From the NCBI GenBank assembly GCA_018666575.1, contig JABIYX010000147.1, forward strand, positions 1 through 36,159: DNA of 36,159 bases. Direction: 5' to 3'. Position 1 is the first letter of the stretch. Each line of letters starts with the position of its first letter. Origin of the DNA: Methanobacteriota archaeon. Its GTDB lineage: Archaea > Thermoplasmatota > Poseidoniia > Poseidoniales > Poseidoniaceae. The notes beneath the pieces are model-generated. The model was not told where the DNA came from and made no database searches. It saw only the letters and a list, made by a program, of their open reading frames with translations. Shown piece after piece: positions 9,745-17,400 of this stretch. A program made the translations under genes and the position numbers.

Positions 9745-11013
9745 CTACCTTTGAGTGTTTGGTGAGAATAATTCGAGATGTTTTGACCCATATAGGTCAA
9801 ATGTCTCAAACAACTCTCCTATGAGGTATAGGGAGCCAATTGCGAGGGTGTATTGAGGTCGCAATTGTTCAAGAATTGGTTTTACATCTTGTGGTGTTGG
9901 CGCTCGAAGAACAGCTTCTGTAGATGACCAATCAAGATGTATTAATTCTGAAAGAGGCACTCCGGGATAGCGTCCTGTTTGAGGCACTGTGAGCAAAATA
10001 TTCGCTGGCGGATTTTTCTTGCAAAGGTCAATCAACGGTTGAACAAATTCTTCTAAATCATTCTGTGGAGTGCAACCGAAGACCAAACACCATTCCATTT
10101 TTGAAGCCACACGCTCAGTAATGGACGGTAAAACTCGATTTAATCCACTCGGATTATGAGCAGCATCTACGAAAAGAGATCCTCCCCATGACATAGGCTC
10201 GATGTGTTGCATCCGACCAGGCCAGTTGAGTGATTGCATGGACTCATCTATCGAATCCATCTTGTAATTGAGGTGGGCCAAGGCCACTTTTACCAACATC
10301 AATGCTTCTTCTTTCATTGAGGATTTGGAATCGATTGTGATCCATTCTAGATTTGCAGGAGAAGGACTCTCTCCTAGAGGCTCTTGTCCAGCATTATGTG
10401 CTTCGTTTTCGACTGCAGAACGAGCTTCAGTATCATCAATATCTCGAACAAACATTGGTTTTCGAGGTCGAGCAATGGCTGCTTTTTCAGCAGCGATTTC
10501 AGCCAATGTGTCTCCAAGAATTTCTCTATGCTCGAGTTGAATCGATGTGAGGAGGCAAAGGTCAGCGGGTAAGATTCGTGTTGCATCAAAGCGCCCGCCA
10601 AGTCCTGTTTCGACGATGAAAACATCAGGATTGACATCGCGAGCACACAAGCACGAAGCAAGAAATGTAATCTCAAAGAAGGTTAATTCAATACCTAAAT
10701 CGAGTTCAGTTTGCTGAATTAGGGAAAGATAGATCTCGAACTGTTGTTCTGAGATGGGTCGGCCATCAATTCGAATTCGTTCCTCAAGACGAACAAGATG
10801 TGGTGAAGTGAACATGACCGTAGTTTGATCTAATCGATTCAGATGTGTAGCCATTAAAGCACACGCAGTTCCCTTTCCGTTACTCCCTGCAACGTGAATA
10901 ATTGTTGATTCATAGGATTGAATAAGAGAATTGTGAGCCACATTGACGCGTTCCAGTCCAAGCTTCATACCACGGCTTTTGGTCAGGTCAAGCCACTGTC
11001 GGATACTGGACAT
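9745..11013 (-). CDS. folC: Folylpolyglutamate synthase / dihydrofolate synthase (FolC)
   Basis: Mur-ligase-family enzyme that adds glutamate to (dihydro)pteroate or folates using ATP. The ATP loop GSNGKGT is at residues 43-49, and FTSPHLVRLEERIRIDG and FIVETGLGGRFDATR are hallmark FolC segments. A later VDAAHNPSG marks the C-terminal ligase domain. The 422-residue length is normal. The ORF track begins at a GTG (11043), but the ATG at 11013 has GGGGGAG three bases upstream and gives the usual FolC N-terminus, so I prefer it. It is probably the first gene of a two-gene unit with the dCMP deaminase. Its presence implies use of folate-type C1 carriers in this organism, which not all archaea have. 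Confidence 0.9.
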   Translation of the reverse strand: MSSIRQWLDLTKSRGMKLGLERVNVAHNSLIQSYESTIIHVAGSNGKGTACALMATHLNRLDQTTVMFTSPHLVRLEERIRIDGRPISEQQFEIYLSLIQQTELDLGIELTFFEITFLASCLCARDVNPDVFIVETGLGGRFDATRILPADLCLLTSIQLEHREILGDTLAEIAAEKAAIARPRKPMFVRDIDDTEARSAVENEAHNAGQEPLGESPSPANLEWITIDSKSSMKEEALMLVKVALAHLNYKMDSIDESMQSLNWPGRMQHIEPMSWGGSLFVDAAHNPSGLNRVLPSITERVASKMEWCLVFGCTPQNDLEEFVQPLIDLCKKNPPANILLTVPQTGRYPGVPLSELIHLDWSSTEAVLRAPTPQDVKPILEQLRPQYTLAIGSLYLIGELFETFDLYGSKHLELFSPNTQR

Positions 11014-11131
11014 TCGCTCCCCCAGATTCTTCGTGTAGGACACTCATGATAGGTGTGGCGATAGACGATTCTTGCTATGGTTACGTCGATGTGCTCAAAT
11101 GTGTTCCTCTTCTGGCAGGAGCATGAGCGAC

Positions 11132-13249
11132 ATGAACGGAGACTTCCGCCGCCAACTTCCATCTATGATTGGAATGGCCTCGATGTTCTTGGTTACCATC
11201 TTCCTTGCAATGTTTATCCGCCCTTGGTACGACAGGGCTGGATTGCAAGCGTTCGGTGCAGAGGGGGCGTCTCAGTTACGCTATATCGGACTTGAATTGT
11301 TGATGATTTTTATCTTTACAGCAGCAATTCTCGCGCTCGCTCGCTACAAGAAGGAATGGGTCATCAAATACGGGATTATGGGTATTCTCTTCATTGCTCT
11401 CATGTACGCAAGCGTACCATTGGCTCATCAAATCATGGTCGACGACACCGTCACAGCGTTCGAATATGAATCAACAGATGTTACTGAGGCCGAATATTTG
11501 ACTGAAATTGGCATGAATCAATACATTGATTCAATTCGAACCAACGAAAGTGGGATTATCAACAACACGATTCGGTTGAATCAACTCGGGATGGATGAAC
11601 CTGTTTGGACATCTGTGATTCCTCACGGAACTGAAAGTTATGAATTCACTAAACTCGTTGTTGCAACCGGTCCAGATACGATTACAATAAACAATGGAGC
11701 ATTGATTCATACTCTATCACTCACTGATGGAACGCTTCTCTCAACATACGAATGTTTTGAGTACGATTTAGAGGGCAATATCCTTCCTATCGTCCAATTT
11801 GGTTGCATACTTGCAGTCGAAACAAGCGATTCAGTTTACATTGTTGATGGTGGAGAGAAACTCCACCGTTTTGCCACATTTGATGAAACACCTAATGTCA
11901 TGACATTACAGGCTATTTGGCAACTTCCAAGCGAGATGAAAGTCGTTGATGATCTCATTGAAGCCGAACTCCTCGACGACACTCATCTTCTCATTGTTAG
12001 CAAGGAAATGGCTGGAGTTGTTGAACTAGAAAAGACCGTTAGTCAAATTGGAGACGTTGGTTCAGGCTTCCAACAAACTGCAAAGGTTCTCATCAACGCT
12101 ACCTCAAGTGCAAACTTCTCAGCAGCTGATGTCGGTTACTCAAATGTCGCCGATGTACCGATGAGTGAAGCGGATAATGGCAACCAACTGATTGTCCTCG
12201 GAACTGAAGACGGAGACATCATGTCTTGGAATTATCAACCGGGTGAAGAGGAACTTGTTGTCGAAGAAAGCAAAGTTTCAATCAACAATTTCGCCGATCA
12301 AATCCGAGACGTCAGATTGACAGATATTGACAATTCAGGTTATACTGAATTGTTGATCACAACAGAAGATGAAGCACGACTCTTGTACGGATCGAGTATG
12401 GTTCAGAGATTGATTGTCGATGTAGCGGAAGGAGAAAACGTTGCAGTCGCCTTTGGCGATACCTCAGAAGATGTAGAAGATGATACAACACATCTTCATG
12501 CCACTGTCATCGGTGAGAATTATTCCACAACCTCAGGGGTTGTTGAGTCCTCGATGTTCCTAAGTGGAGGAATTGTCTTTGAGGACGTTCCAACATTGAT
12601 TGGATTGCTTGTCAGCATTATATTGATGATTCTACTTTATGTTCACAGCGAATGGTACGTGGTCAACACAGTTGGAATCCTTGTCGGTTCAGGTGTCATT
12701 GTTATGCTTGGTGTTTCCTTTGTTCCAACATTGATTATGGTGTTCATGGTTGCCGCAGCGATATACGATGCATGGGCTGTGTACAAATCGAAGCATATGC
12801 TCGACCTTGCTGATACGATGATTAATCTCAATCTTCCAATTCTCCTGGTTGCGCCACAAGGCTCAGATTATTCCTTTAGAGCTGAACGTGCTCCCCCCTC
12901 AACCGTCATATCTGCGCCTTCAACAGATGATCCAGTATCTCCGCAACCTCGTGAGCGAGTTATCAAAAAGAACAACGATGCAATGCTGATGGGCCTGGGT
13001 GATGTGATCTTCCCAGGTATGCTGGTTCTTTCTGTCCTCCAATACATCGGTGGAGATGATGGGTGGATTATGGCCATCACCACACTGATTGGCAGTCTTA
13101 TTGGTTATTCCATCCTCATGTGGTATGTTGGCCAAGGTAAGGCACAAGCAGGCCTTCCTCTTCTCAATGGTGGAGCCATTCTGGGCTACATTGTCGGTGG
13201 GATAATGACCATTGGAATGGCAATGTTCCAATTCAATATCAGTTTGTAG
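11132..13249 (+). CDS. Presenilin-family (A22) intramembrane aspartyl protease with extracytosolic propeller-like insertion
   Basis: Predicted membrane-embedded aspartyl protease of 705 residues. The C-terminal part has the presenilin/SPP signature: AAIYDAWAVY with Asp546 in TM6, GLGDVIFPG with Asp624 in TM7, and GLPLLNGGAILGY (674-686) as the PAL-type motif in TM9. Nine hydrophobic segments can be drawn: three near the N-terminus, then about 380 residues of hydrophilic beta-rich sequence (about 102-486), then six more. The insertion has blade-like repeats, a Cys pair (ECFEYD, FGCILAV) and an FG-GAP-like DIDNSGYTELLI. Positive charges (RYKKEW; the K-rich loop between TM6 and TM7) place the insertion outside the cell. 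The start is uncertain: the track uses TTG 11072, while ATG 11123 or 11132 sits after AGGAG. The gene ends 10 nt before serS. Confidence 0.8.
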   Translation: MNGDFRRQLPSMIGMASMFLVTIFLAMFIRPWYDRAGLQAFGAEGASQLRYIGLELLMIFIFTAAILALARYKKEWVIKYGIMGILFIALMYASVPLAHQIMVDDTVTAFEYESTDVTEAEYLTEIGMNQYIDSIRTNESGIINNTIRLNQLGMDEPVWTSVIPHGTESYEFTKLVVATGPDTITINNGALIHTLSLTDGTLLSTYECFEYDLEGNILPIVQFGCILAVETSDSVYIVDGGEKLHRFATFDETPNVMTLQAIWQLPSEMKVVDDLIEAELLDDTHLLIVSKEMAGVVELEKTVSQIGDVGSGFQQTAKVLINATSSANFSAADVGYSNVADVPMSEADNGNQLIVLGTEDGDIMSWNYQPGEEELVVEESKVSINNFADQIRDVRLTDIDNSGYTELLITTEDEARLLYGSSMVQRLIVDVAEGENVAVAFGDTSEDVEDDTTHLHATVIGENYSTTSGVVESSMFLSGGIVFEDVPTLIGLLVSIILMILLYVHSEWYVVNTVGILVGSGVIVMLGVSFVPTLIMVFMVAAAIYDAWAVYKSKHMLDLADTMINLNLPILLVAPQGSDYSFRAERAPPSTVISAPSTDDPVSPQPRERVIKKNNDAMLMGLGDVIFPGMLVLSVLQYIGGDDGWIMAITTLIGSLIGYSILMWYVGQGKAQAGLPLLNGGAILGYIVGGIMTIGMAMFQFNISL

Positions 13250-13259
13250 GTGATGAATG

Positions 13260-14549
13260 ATGCTTGATATCCATTTATTCAGAGATGAGCCAGACAAAAT
13301 CCGTGCAGATTTTGATCGACGAAGCCTTCCTCATGACCCAATTAACAGTGTCATTGAATTAGATGCGAAATGGAAAGACTTGCTTCACAAAACTTCAGAT
13401 TTAAGACGTCAAAAGAACGAGGCAGCTCGTGGAATTGGAGCGGCAAAAAAATCTGGAGATGAAGCAGAAGCACAACGTATTCTTGCCGAAGTGGCAGATT
13501 TAGGTTCACGGATTTCTGAGATGGAAGTTCAGACTACAGCAGTTCTTGAAGAGCGAGACGCCATTCGAATGCGAATTCCTAATCTCCTTCATCCAGAAGT
13601 GCCATCTGGTGCTGATGAATCTGGGAACACAAAGCATTCTTTGCATGGCCAAAAACCAACCTTCACCTTTGAACCAAAAACTCACAATGAACTGATTGAA
13701 GAGAACAAGTGGGTTGATCTCGAACGTGCTGCTAAGATTACAGGAAGCCGATTCTTCTTCCTAAAGGGAGACCTTGCACGTATGGAAATGGCTCTACAAG
13801 CCTTCTCTGTTGATTTTATTCAACAACGTGGCTTTACTTTCGTTCAACCACCGGTTATGATGAATCGTGCTGCTTACGAAGGTGTAACTGACCTTTCTGA
13901 CTTTGAGACAGTAATGTATGGCATTGAACCAGATGGCTACTACATGATTGCAACTGCTGAGCACCCACTTACTGCTATGTTCATGGGAGAGACGATTCCA
14001 GAAGATCAACTCCCTATCAAGATGGTCGGTGTTTCCTCATGCTTCCGTCGAGAAGTAGGAGCTCATGGTCAATCGGACAGAGGCATCTGGAGAGTCCATC
14101 AATTCACAAAGATTGAACAAATCATTCTTACAACTCCTGAAACATCATGGGAACTTCATGAAGAATTATTGCAAAACTGTGTCGACCTTTGGGATGCACT
14201 CGGGCTTCATTATGAGGTCGTCAACATCTGTACTGGAGACATGGGGACAGTTGCTGCACGCAAGTATGATCTTGAAGCATGGCTGCCTGGTGCAAAAGCA
14301 TTCAAGGAAATTGTTTCTTGTTCGAACTGTACGGATTACCAATCCAATCGCCTTGATATTCGATATGGAACGCCTGGGCACCCAAACCAACCGATGGTAC
14401 ATACCTTGAATTCAACAGCAGTAGCGACTTCTAGGGCTCTTGTAGCCATCATCGAACAGAACCAACTCGAAGATGGTCGTGTCCGTGTACCAGAAGCACT
14501 TCAGCCGTATATGCAAGGCCAAGACGTCCTAGAACCGTGCAACTGGTAG
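13260..14549 (+). CDS. serS: Seryl-tRNA synthetase
   Basis: Class II aminoacyl-tRNA synthetase that charges tRNA-Ser (and tRNA-Sec where present). An N-terminal coiled-coil arm occupies about residues 30-100. The catalytic core shows [13 protein letters not shown], the motif 2 stretch [46 protein letters not shown]-like sequence and motif 3 in [20 protein letters not shown]. It is the common bacterial/eukaryal-like SerRS, not the unusual methanogen type. The track starts at 13257; the second ATG (13260) is preferred because GGTGA lies 5-6 nt upstream of it and [18 protein letters not shown] is the normal SerRS N-terminus. Its ribosome binding site overlaps the stop codon of the protease gene, so the two are probably co-translated. 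Confidence 0.96.
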   Translation: [429 protein letters not shown]

Positions 14550-14592
14550 TTTTAATAACTATTAATAAATACTCAATTCGGAGCGGATTGAG
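14550..14592 (+). promoter_or_regulatory. TATA-box promoter for the GGCT-fold gene
   Basis: The run TTTAATAACTATTAATAAATA after the serS stop contains an archaeal TATA-like box, ATTAATAAAT at 14561-14570. Its centre is about 27 nt before the ATG at 14593, the spacing expected for a leaderless or very short-leader transcript. A GGAG 9 nt before the ATG could also serve as ribosome binding site. The T-rich start of the run may help terminate serS. Confidence 0.5.
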
Positions 14593-15450
14593 ATGATGTA
14601 TTTTGGATACGGGTCAAACTTAGACTGGAACGACTGGAAAGGATTTTGTGAAAGAAACGGAAGAAGGCCTGATGGCCTTACGGAGATTGAACCTGCATGG
14701 GTGCTTGGTCATAACCTGAAATTTCACTATCATTCTTCAGGGCGAAAAGGTGGTGCTGCAGACGTAGTGCCTCTGAATAATTACCATGCTACACCAGGTG
14801 CTCTGTTCGAACTTGATGAGGATACTTGGCAAACGATGAACATCAAAGAAGGTACCAAAGGGGGTTACTACAAGCCCAAGGAAGTCCTTGTTGTAAGGCA
14901 GAGTGGTGAACTATGCACAGCTTTGACCTACGTTGTTTGTGAAGATAAAATCAAACCTCATTACACGAAACCAAGCGCTGAGTATGAGCAACTAATCAGA
15001 CAAGGACTTCTCAGTCGAAGTCTTCCAGACTCTGGTTTGGATCATTCAATGGATGGCAATTGGGGGCTCCCAGTCATCGAACATTTGTTTGTGTATGGTA
15101 CGCTGATGAACGGTGAGGTTCGAAATGGAGAGATTTCACCGTACATAGAATCAACAACAGAGGGTACAACGAAAGGAGTTCTGTATGATTTAGAATATTA
15201 TCCTGGGATGAAGGCAGGTGAAGGCCTTGTTCACGGAGAATTAGTCAAAATGAATGATGTTGAATCCTGTTTGAGGGATATGGATTCTATTGAAGGGTTC
15301 TACGGATATGAGAGCAAGAATTCTCTGTATGAACGAACGATTGTTCCTATTCAAACAAACGAAGGAATGCATTGGGCCTGGACATACCTGTATGCAATGG
15401 AAGTTGATGAGAATTCCAGAATCGAATCTGGTCGCTGGAGACTTCGTTAA
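14593..15450 (+). CDS. Tandem gamma-glutamylcyclotransferase-fold (AIG2-like) protein
   Basis: The 285 residues consist of two copies of the GGCT/AIG2 fold. Domain 1 (about 1-125) opens with YFGYGSNL and has ATPGALFELDEDTW and NIKEG with Glu86. Domain 2 (about 162-285) opens with HLFVYGTLM and has LVHGELVKM, MDSIEGF with Glu234, then YERTIVPI. Both keep the family's YG-S/T-L-type entry loop and the acidic residue normally needed for catalysis. The fold acts on gamma-glutamyl-amines or gamma-glutamyl amino acids to release 5-oxoproline; the substrate here is not known. Most relatives have a single domain of about 110-150 residues, so the duplication is notable. It has its own promoter and lies at the start of an AT-richer stretch. 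Confidence 0.8.
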   Translation: MMYFGYGSNLDWNDWKGFCERNGRRPDGLTEIEPAWVLGHNLKFHYHSSGRKGGAADVVPLNNYHATPGALFELDEDTWQTMNIKEGTKGGYYKPKEVLVVRQSGELCTALTYVVCEDKIKPHYTKPSAEYEQLIRQGLLSRSLPDSGLDHSMDGNWGLPVIEHLFVYGTLMNGEVRNGEISPYIESTTEGTTKGVLYDLEYYPGMKAGEGLVHGELVKMNDVESCLRDMDSIEGFYGYESKNSLYERTIVPIQTNEGMHWAWTYLYAMEVDENSRIESGRWRLR

Positions 15451-15533
15451 TTCTTCATATCACTGCCAAAATTTATTTCTAAAACACCAGTTTATAGGTG
15501 AAGATAAAAAAAAAGGAGATTAAGGTGAAATAA
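15451..15533 (+). promoter_or_regulatory. AT-rich promoter and ribosome binding site for the 56-residue ORF
   Basis: The space holds a TATA-like TTTATAG at 15491-15497 and a poly-A stretch, then GGAGATTAAGGTGAAATAA before the ATG. GGTGA (15524-15528) ends five bases before the ATG, the same spacing seen at several secure starts in this window. This supports the short gene that follows. Confidence 0.45.
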
Positions 15534-15704
15534 ATGAAAGGAAAAATATCACGAATTGGATTTGTAGCAAGTATGTTGTCAGTAGTAGGATCTCTCTATG
15601 TCTACTTTGTAACCGGAGATGAAAACTTAGGCATATTTGTCGGTCTATGGGCTCCAACATTGATTCTAGCAACAAAAGAAATCGAAGAAATGATTGAAAA
15701 CTAA
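15534..15704 (+). CDS. Small 56-residue membrane protein, absent from ORF track
   Basis: Too short for the supplied ORF list. The ATG at 15534 opens MKGKISRIGFVASMLSVVGS and the frame closes with TAA at 15702-15704 after IEEMIEN. There are two hydrophobic segments (about 7-26 and 33-46) and an acidic C-terminus. Support comes from a well-placed GGTGA ribosome binding site, an upstream TATA-like box and a coherent amphipathic layout. It is 73 nt upstream of the phosphatidyltransferase start and may be co-transcribed with it. No family is recognised. Confidence 0.6.
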   Translation: MKGKISRIGFVASMLSVVGSLYVYFVTGDENLGIFVGLWAPTLILATKEIEEMIEN

Positions 15705-15777
15705 TGTTCTCCACTTTTGGACTGATCGAACAGTACGACTCTCAACTCCCCCAAGGCGATTGGTGATGGGGAACATA

Positions 15778-16542
15778 ATGCCAGAAAACAAGAAAAAGTA
15801 CGGTACTATTGAGGTTTTCAATCTCTCTGAATGGGGCCGTCCTATTGCACGTGTTGCTGCAAAGTTTCTTGAAAAGAAGCCAATTTCGGTCATCCAAGTC
15901 ACAAATATACATTTTCTTCTCTCTCTGTTTTGTGCTTGGTTGATCTTAGAAGGCTACTTGTTGGAAAGCTGTCTCTTGCTTGTCGTTAAAGGCGTCATCG
16001 ACGCAGTTGATGGTGAACTTGCACGTATCCGAGAGAGGCCTTCACATGTGGGCAGATATTGGGATACTGTCGCTGATACAATCGGACTCATTGCAGTAAT
16101 GTGCGCCTTCGGGGTTGTCTTAGACTGGAAAATAGGTTTAACATCGATCATTATTCTTGCTACGTTGCTTCAATATTCACTATTCAATCATTTTTCAATA
16201 CTGATGCGAATGCTCGGTTCTGGAGATTCGACAAGTCGAATCGATGAGCGTATTCGCCCTGTTGCTCAACCTTGGGAGAGCCAAACGGCAGTGAATATCT
16301 TTCACACGATATATGTTGTATTTTTCAGCTGGCAAGATAGCCTCGTCTCCAAGTTATCTGGAAAAGGTTCGGCAAAATTACGATTTGAATTAACCGTATC
16401 ATCTTCGCTAGGCTATGGAATGCAATCCATACTCATCTTTTTACTCGCACTCACTCAGAATCTGAGTTACTTACCTCACTTGGTTTTGGGCGTGAATGGC
16501 TTCTTAGTAGCCCTCGTTCTTCTTAGAAGCCGATTCAGATGA
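15778..16542 (+). CDS. CDP-alcohol phosphatidyltransferase family membrane enzyme
   Basis: Integral membrane enzyme that transfers a phosphatidyl (in archaea, archaetidyl) group from a CDP-activated lipid to an alcohol, making a polar lipid head group. The family signature D(x2)DG(x2)AR(x8)G(x3)D(x3)D is matched exactly: Asp75, Asp78-Gly79, Ala82-Arg83, Gly92, Asp96, Asp100. Around it are about five to six hydrophobic segments. The acceptor (inositol phosphate, glycerol phosphate, serine or other) cannot be told from the sequence. The track starts at 15694, which would overlap the 56-residue gene. I use the ATG at 15778, which has GGGGA five bases upstream; the ATG at 15766 is the alternative. 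Length is 254 residues. Confidence 0.82.
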   Translation: MPENKKKYGTIEVFNLSEWGRPIARVAAKFLEKKPISVIQVTNIHFLLSLFCAWLILEGYLLESCLLLVVKGVIDAVDGELARIRERPSHVGRYWDTVADTIGLIAVMCAFGVVLDWKIGLTSIIILATLLQYSLFNHFSILMRMLGSGDSTSRIDERIRPVAQPWESQTAVNIFHTIYVVFFSWQDSLVSKLSGKGSAKLRFELTVSSSLGYGMQSILIFLLALTQNLSYLPHLVLGVNGFLVALVLLRSRFR

Positions 16543-16589
16543 AACGTATAAAAGGGGCCACTTCGTTATCATTCGAGAAGAAGGGTAAA
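16543..16589 (+). promoter_or_regulatory. TATA-like box between convergent genes
   Basis: The sequence CGTATAAAAGGGG at about 16547-16559 is a good match to an archaeal TATA box, yet it lies between two convergent genes. Read rightward it would drive transcription antisense to the zinc-ribbon gene; an 8-codon frame (MRLRKDRK) lies about 45 nt downstream. It may be chance in an AT-rich spot. Confidence 0.2.
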
Positions 16590-16979
16590 TTAGAATGCGT
16601 CTACGTAAAGATAGAAAGTGATTGCACTAATGATTGGTGATGATAACGCACCTAGCGCTAATTGATATCTTTGCGTTCGTAATCCAATTAATCCAAGGAT
16701 TATTGTGGTTGAGATATTTGAGATAATGCCTACGATCAAATAAATCAAAACTTCCAATCCTTGAGGTTCAAAAATGAATAGCATGATTGGTACTCCTGGA
16801 AAAATAGTCAAAGATGGAATAAGTAAACCGATCCATAAATCAAACCATCTAGTGGTGTGGGACTGAGGCACATTTCCCCATGAGAACTGCTGTTCACAGT
16901 AAGGGCAATCGAATAGTCCAGCGGAGCCAGCGTCTAATTCAATATCCTTCTCACAATGAGGGCATTGGATTATGGCCAT
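16590..16979 (-). CDS. Zinc-ribbon membrane protein of unknown function
   Basis: The 129 residues begin with a CxxC...CxxC zinc ribbon (CPHC at 6-9, CPYC at 25-28). About three hydrophobic segments follow (FDLWIGLLIPSLTIFPGVPIMLFIF; LEVLIYLIVGIISNISTTIILGLIGL; LALGALSSPIISAITFYLYV). The N-terminal ribbon is presumably cytoplasmic. Similar small ribbon-plus-helix proteins are common in archaea and their function is unknown. It is transcribed toward the phosphatidyltransferase gene. The next upstream gene on its strand is the 85-residue membrane protein, 82 nt away. Confidence 0.7.
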   Translation of the reverse strand: MAIIQCPHCEKDIELDAGSAGLFDCPYCEQQFSWGNVPQSHTTRWFDLWIGLLIPSLTIFPGVPIMLFIFEPQGLEVLIYLIVGIISNISTTIILGLIGLRTQRYQLALGALSSPIISAITFYLYVDAF

Positions 16980-17061
16980 GTTCGGCCTACATATTCCTGA
17001 TGAATAACATTTGAGTTAGATGTGTTGATTGGCCTCGTGCAACAAAGAATCCTTCATCGGA

Positions 17062-17319
17062 TTATATCTTACCCAAAACCATTGAGGCTTGACTTGCATT
17101 GGGCTTTGTTTTTGCAACGATGTTAATTTGCTTGTTGCTGATCTGAGATCTGTATAGAAGGAATCCTAGTGTCCCACAAACCAATGGTGCAAACAGTAAC
17201 GGCATGAGCGCTGTTAACTGCGTTGCTGCAATGATTGTAAGGCCCAAGAAGCCTAGAATGCAACCGACTGTGTTAGCGGTTGAAAACTCTCTTTTTACGT
17301 CTGATAGTGTTCTGTCCAT
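17062..17319 (-). CDS. Small two-helix membrane protein of unknown function
   Basis: An 85-residue protein with a charged N-terminus (MDRTLSDVKREFST). Two hydrophobic segments (about 18-35 and 38-55) are followed by a basic tail containing QISNKQINIVAKTKPN. CATATAC lies about 30 nt upstream of the ATG on the minus strand and could be its TATA box, suggesting a near-leaderless transcript. No family is recognised. It is probably a separate unit from sdhB, which is 81 nt upstream on the same strand. Confidence 0.5.
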   Translation of the reverse strand: MDRTLSDVKREFSTANTVGCILGFLGLTIIAATQLTALMPLLFAPLVCGTLGFLLYRSQISNKQINIVAKTKPNASQASMVLGKI

Positions 17320-17400
17320 GCGCTATACATCATCCAAGCGAGTATATGACGCTATGTTTTTGCGGGTGCCAAAAGTGGTTTTTTTTGAAACGAAATAGTA

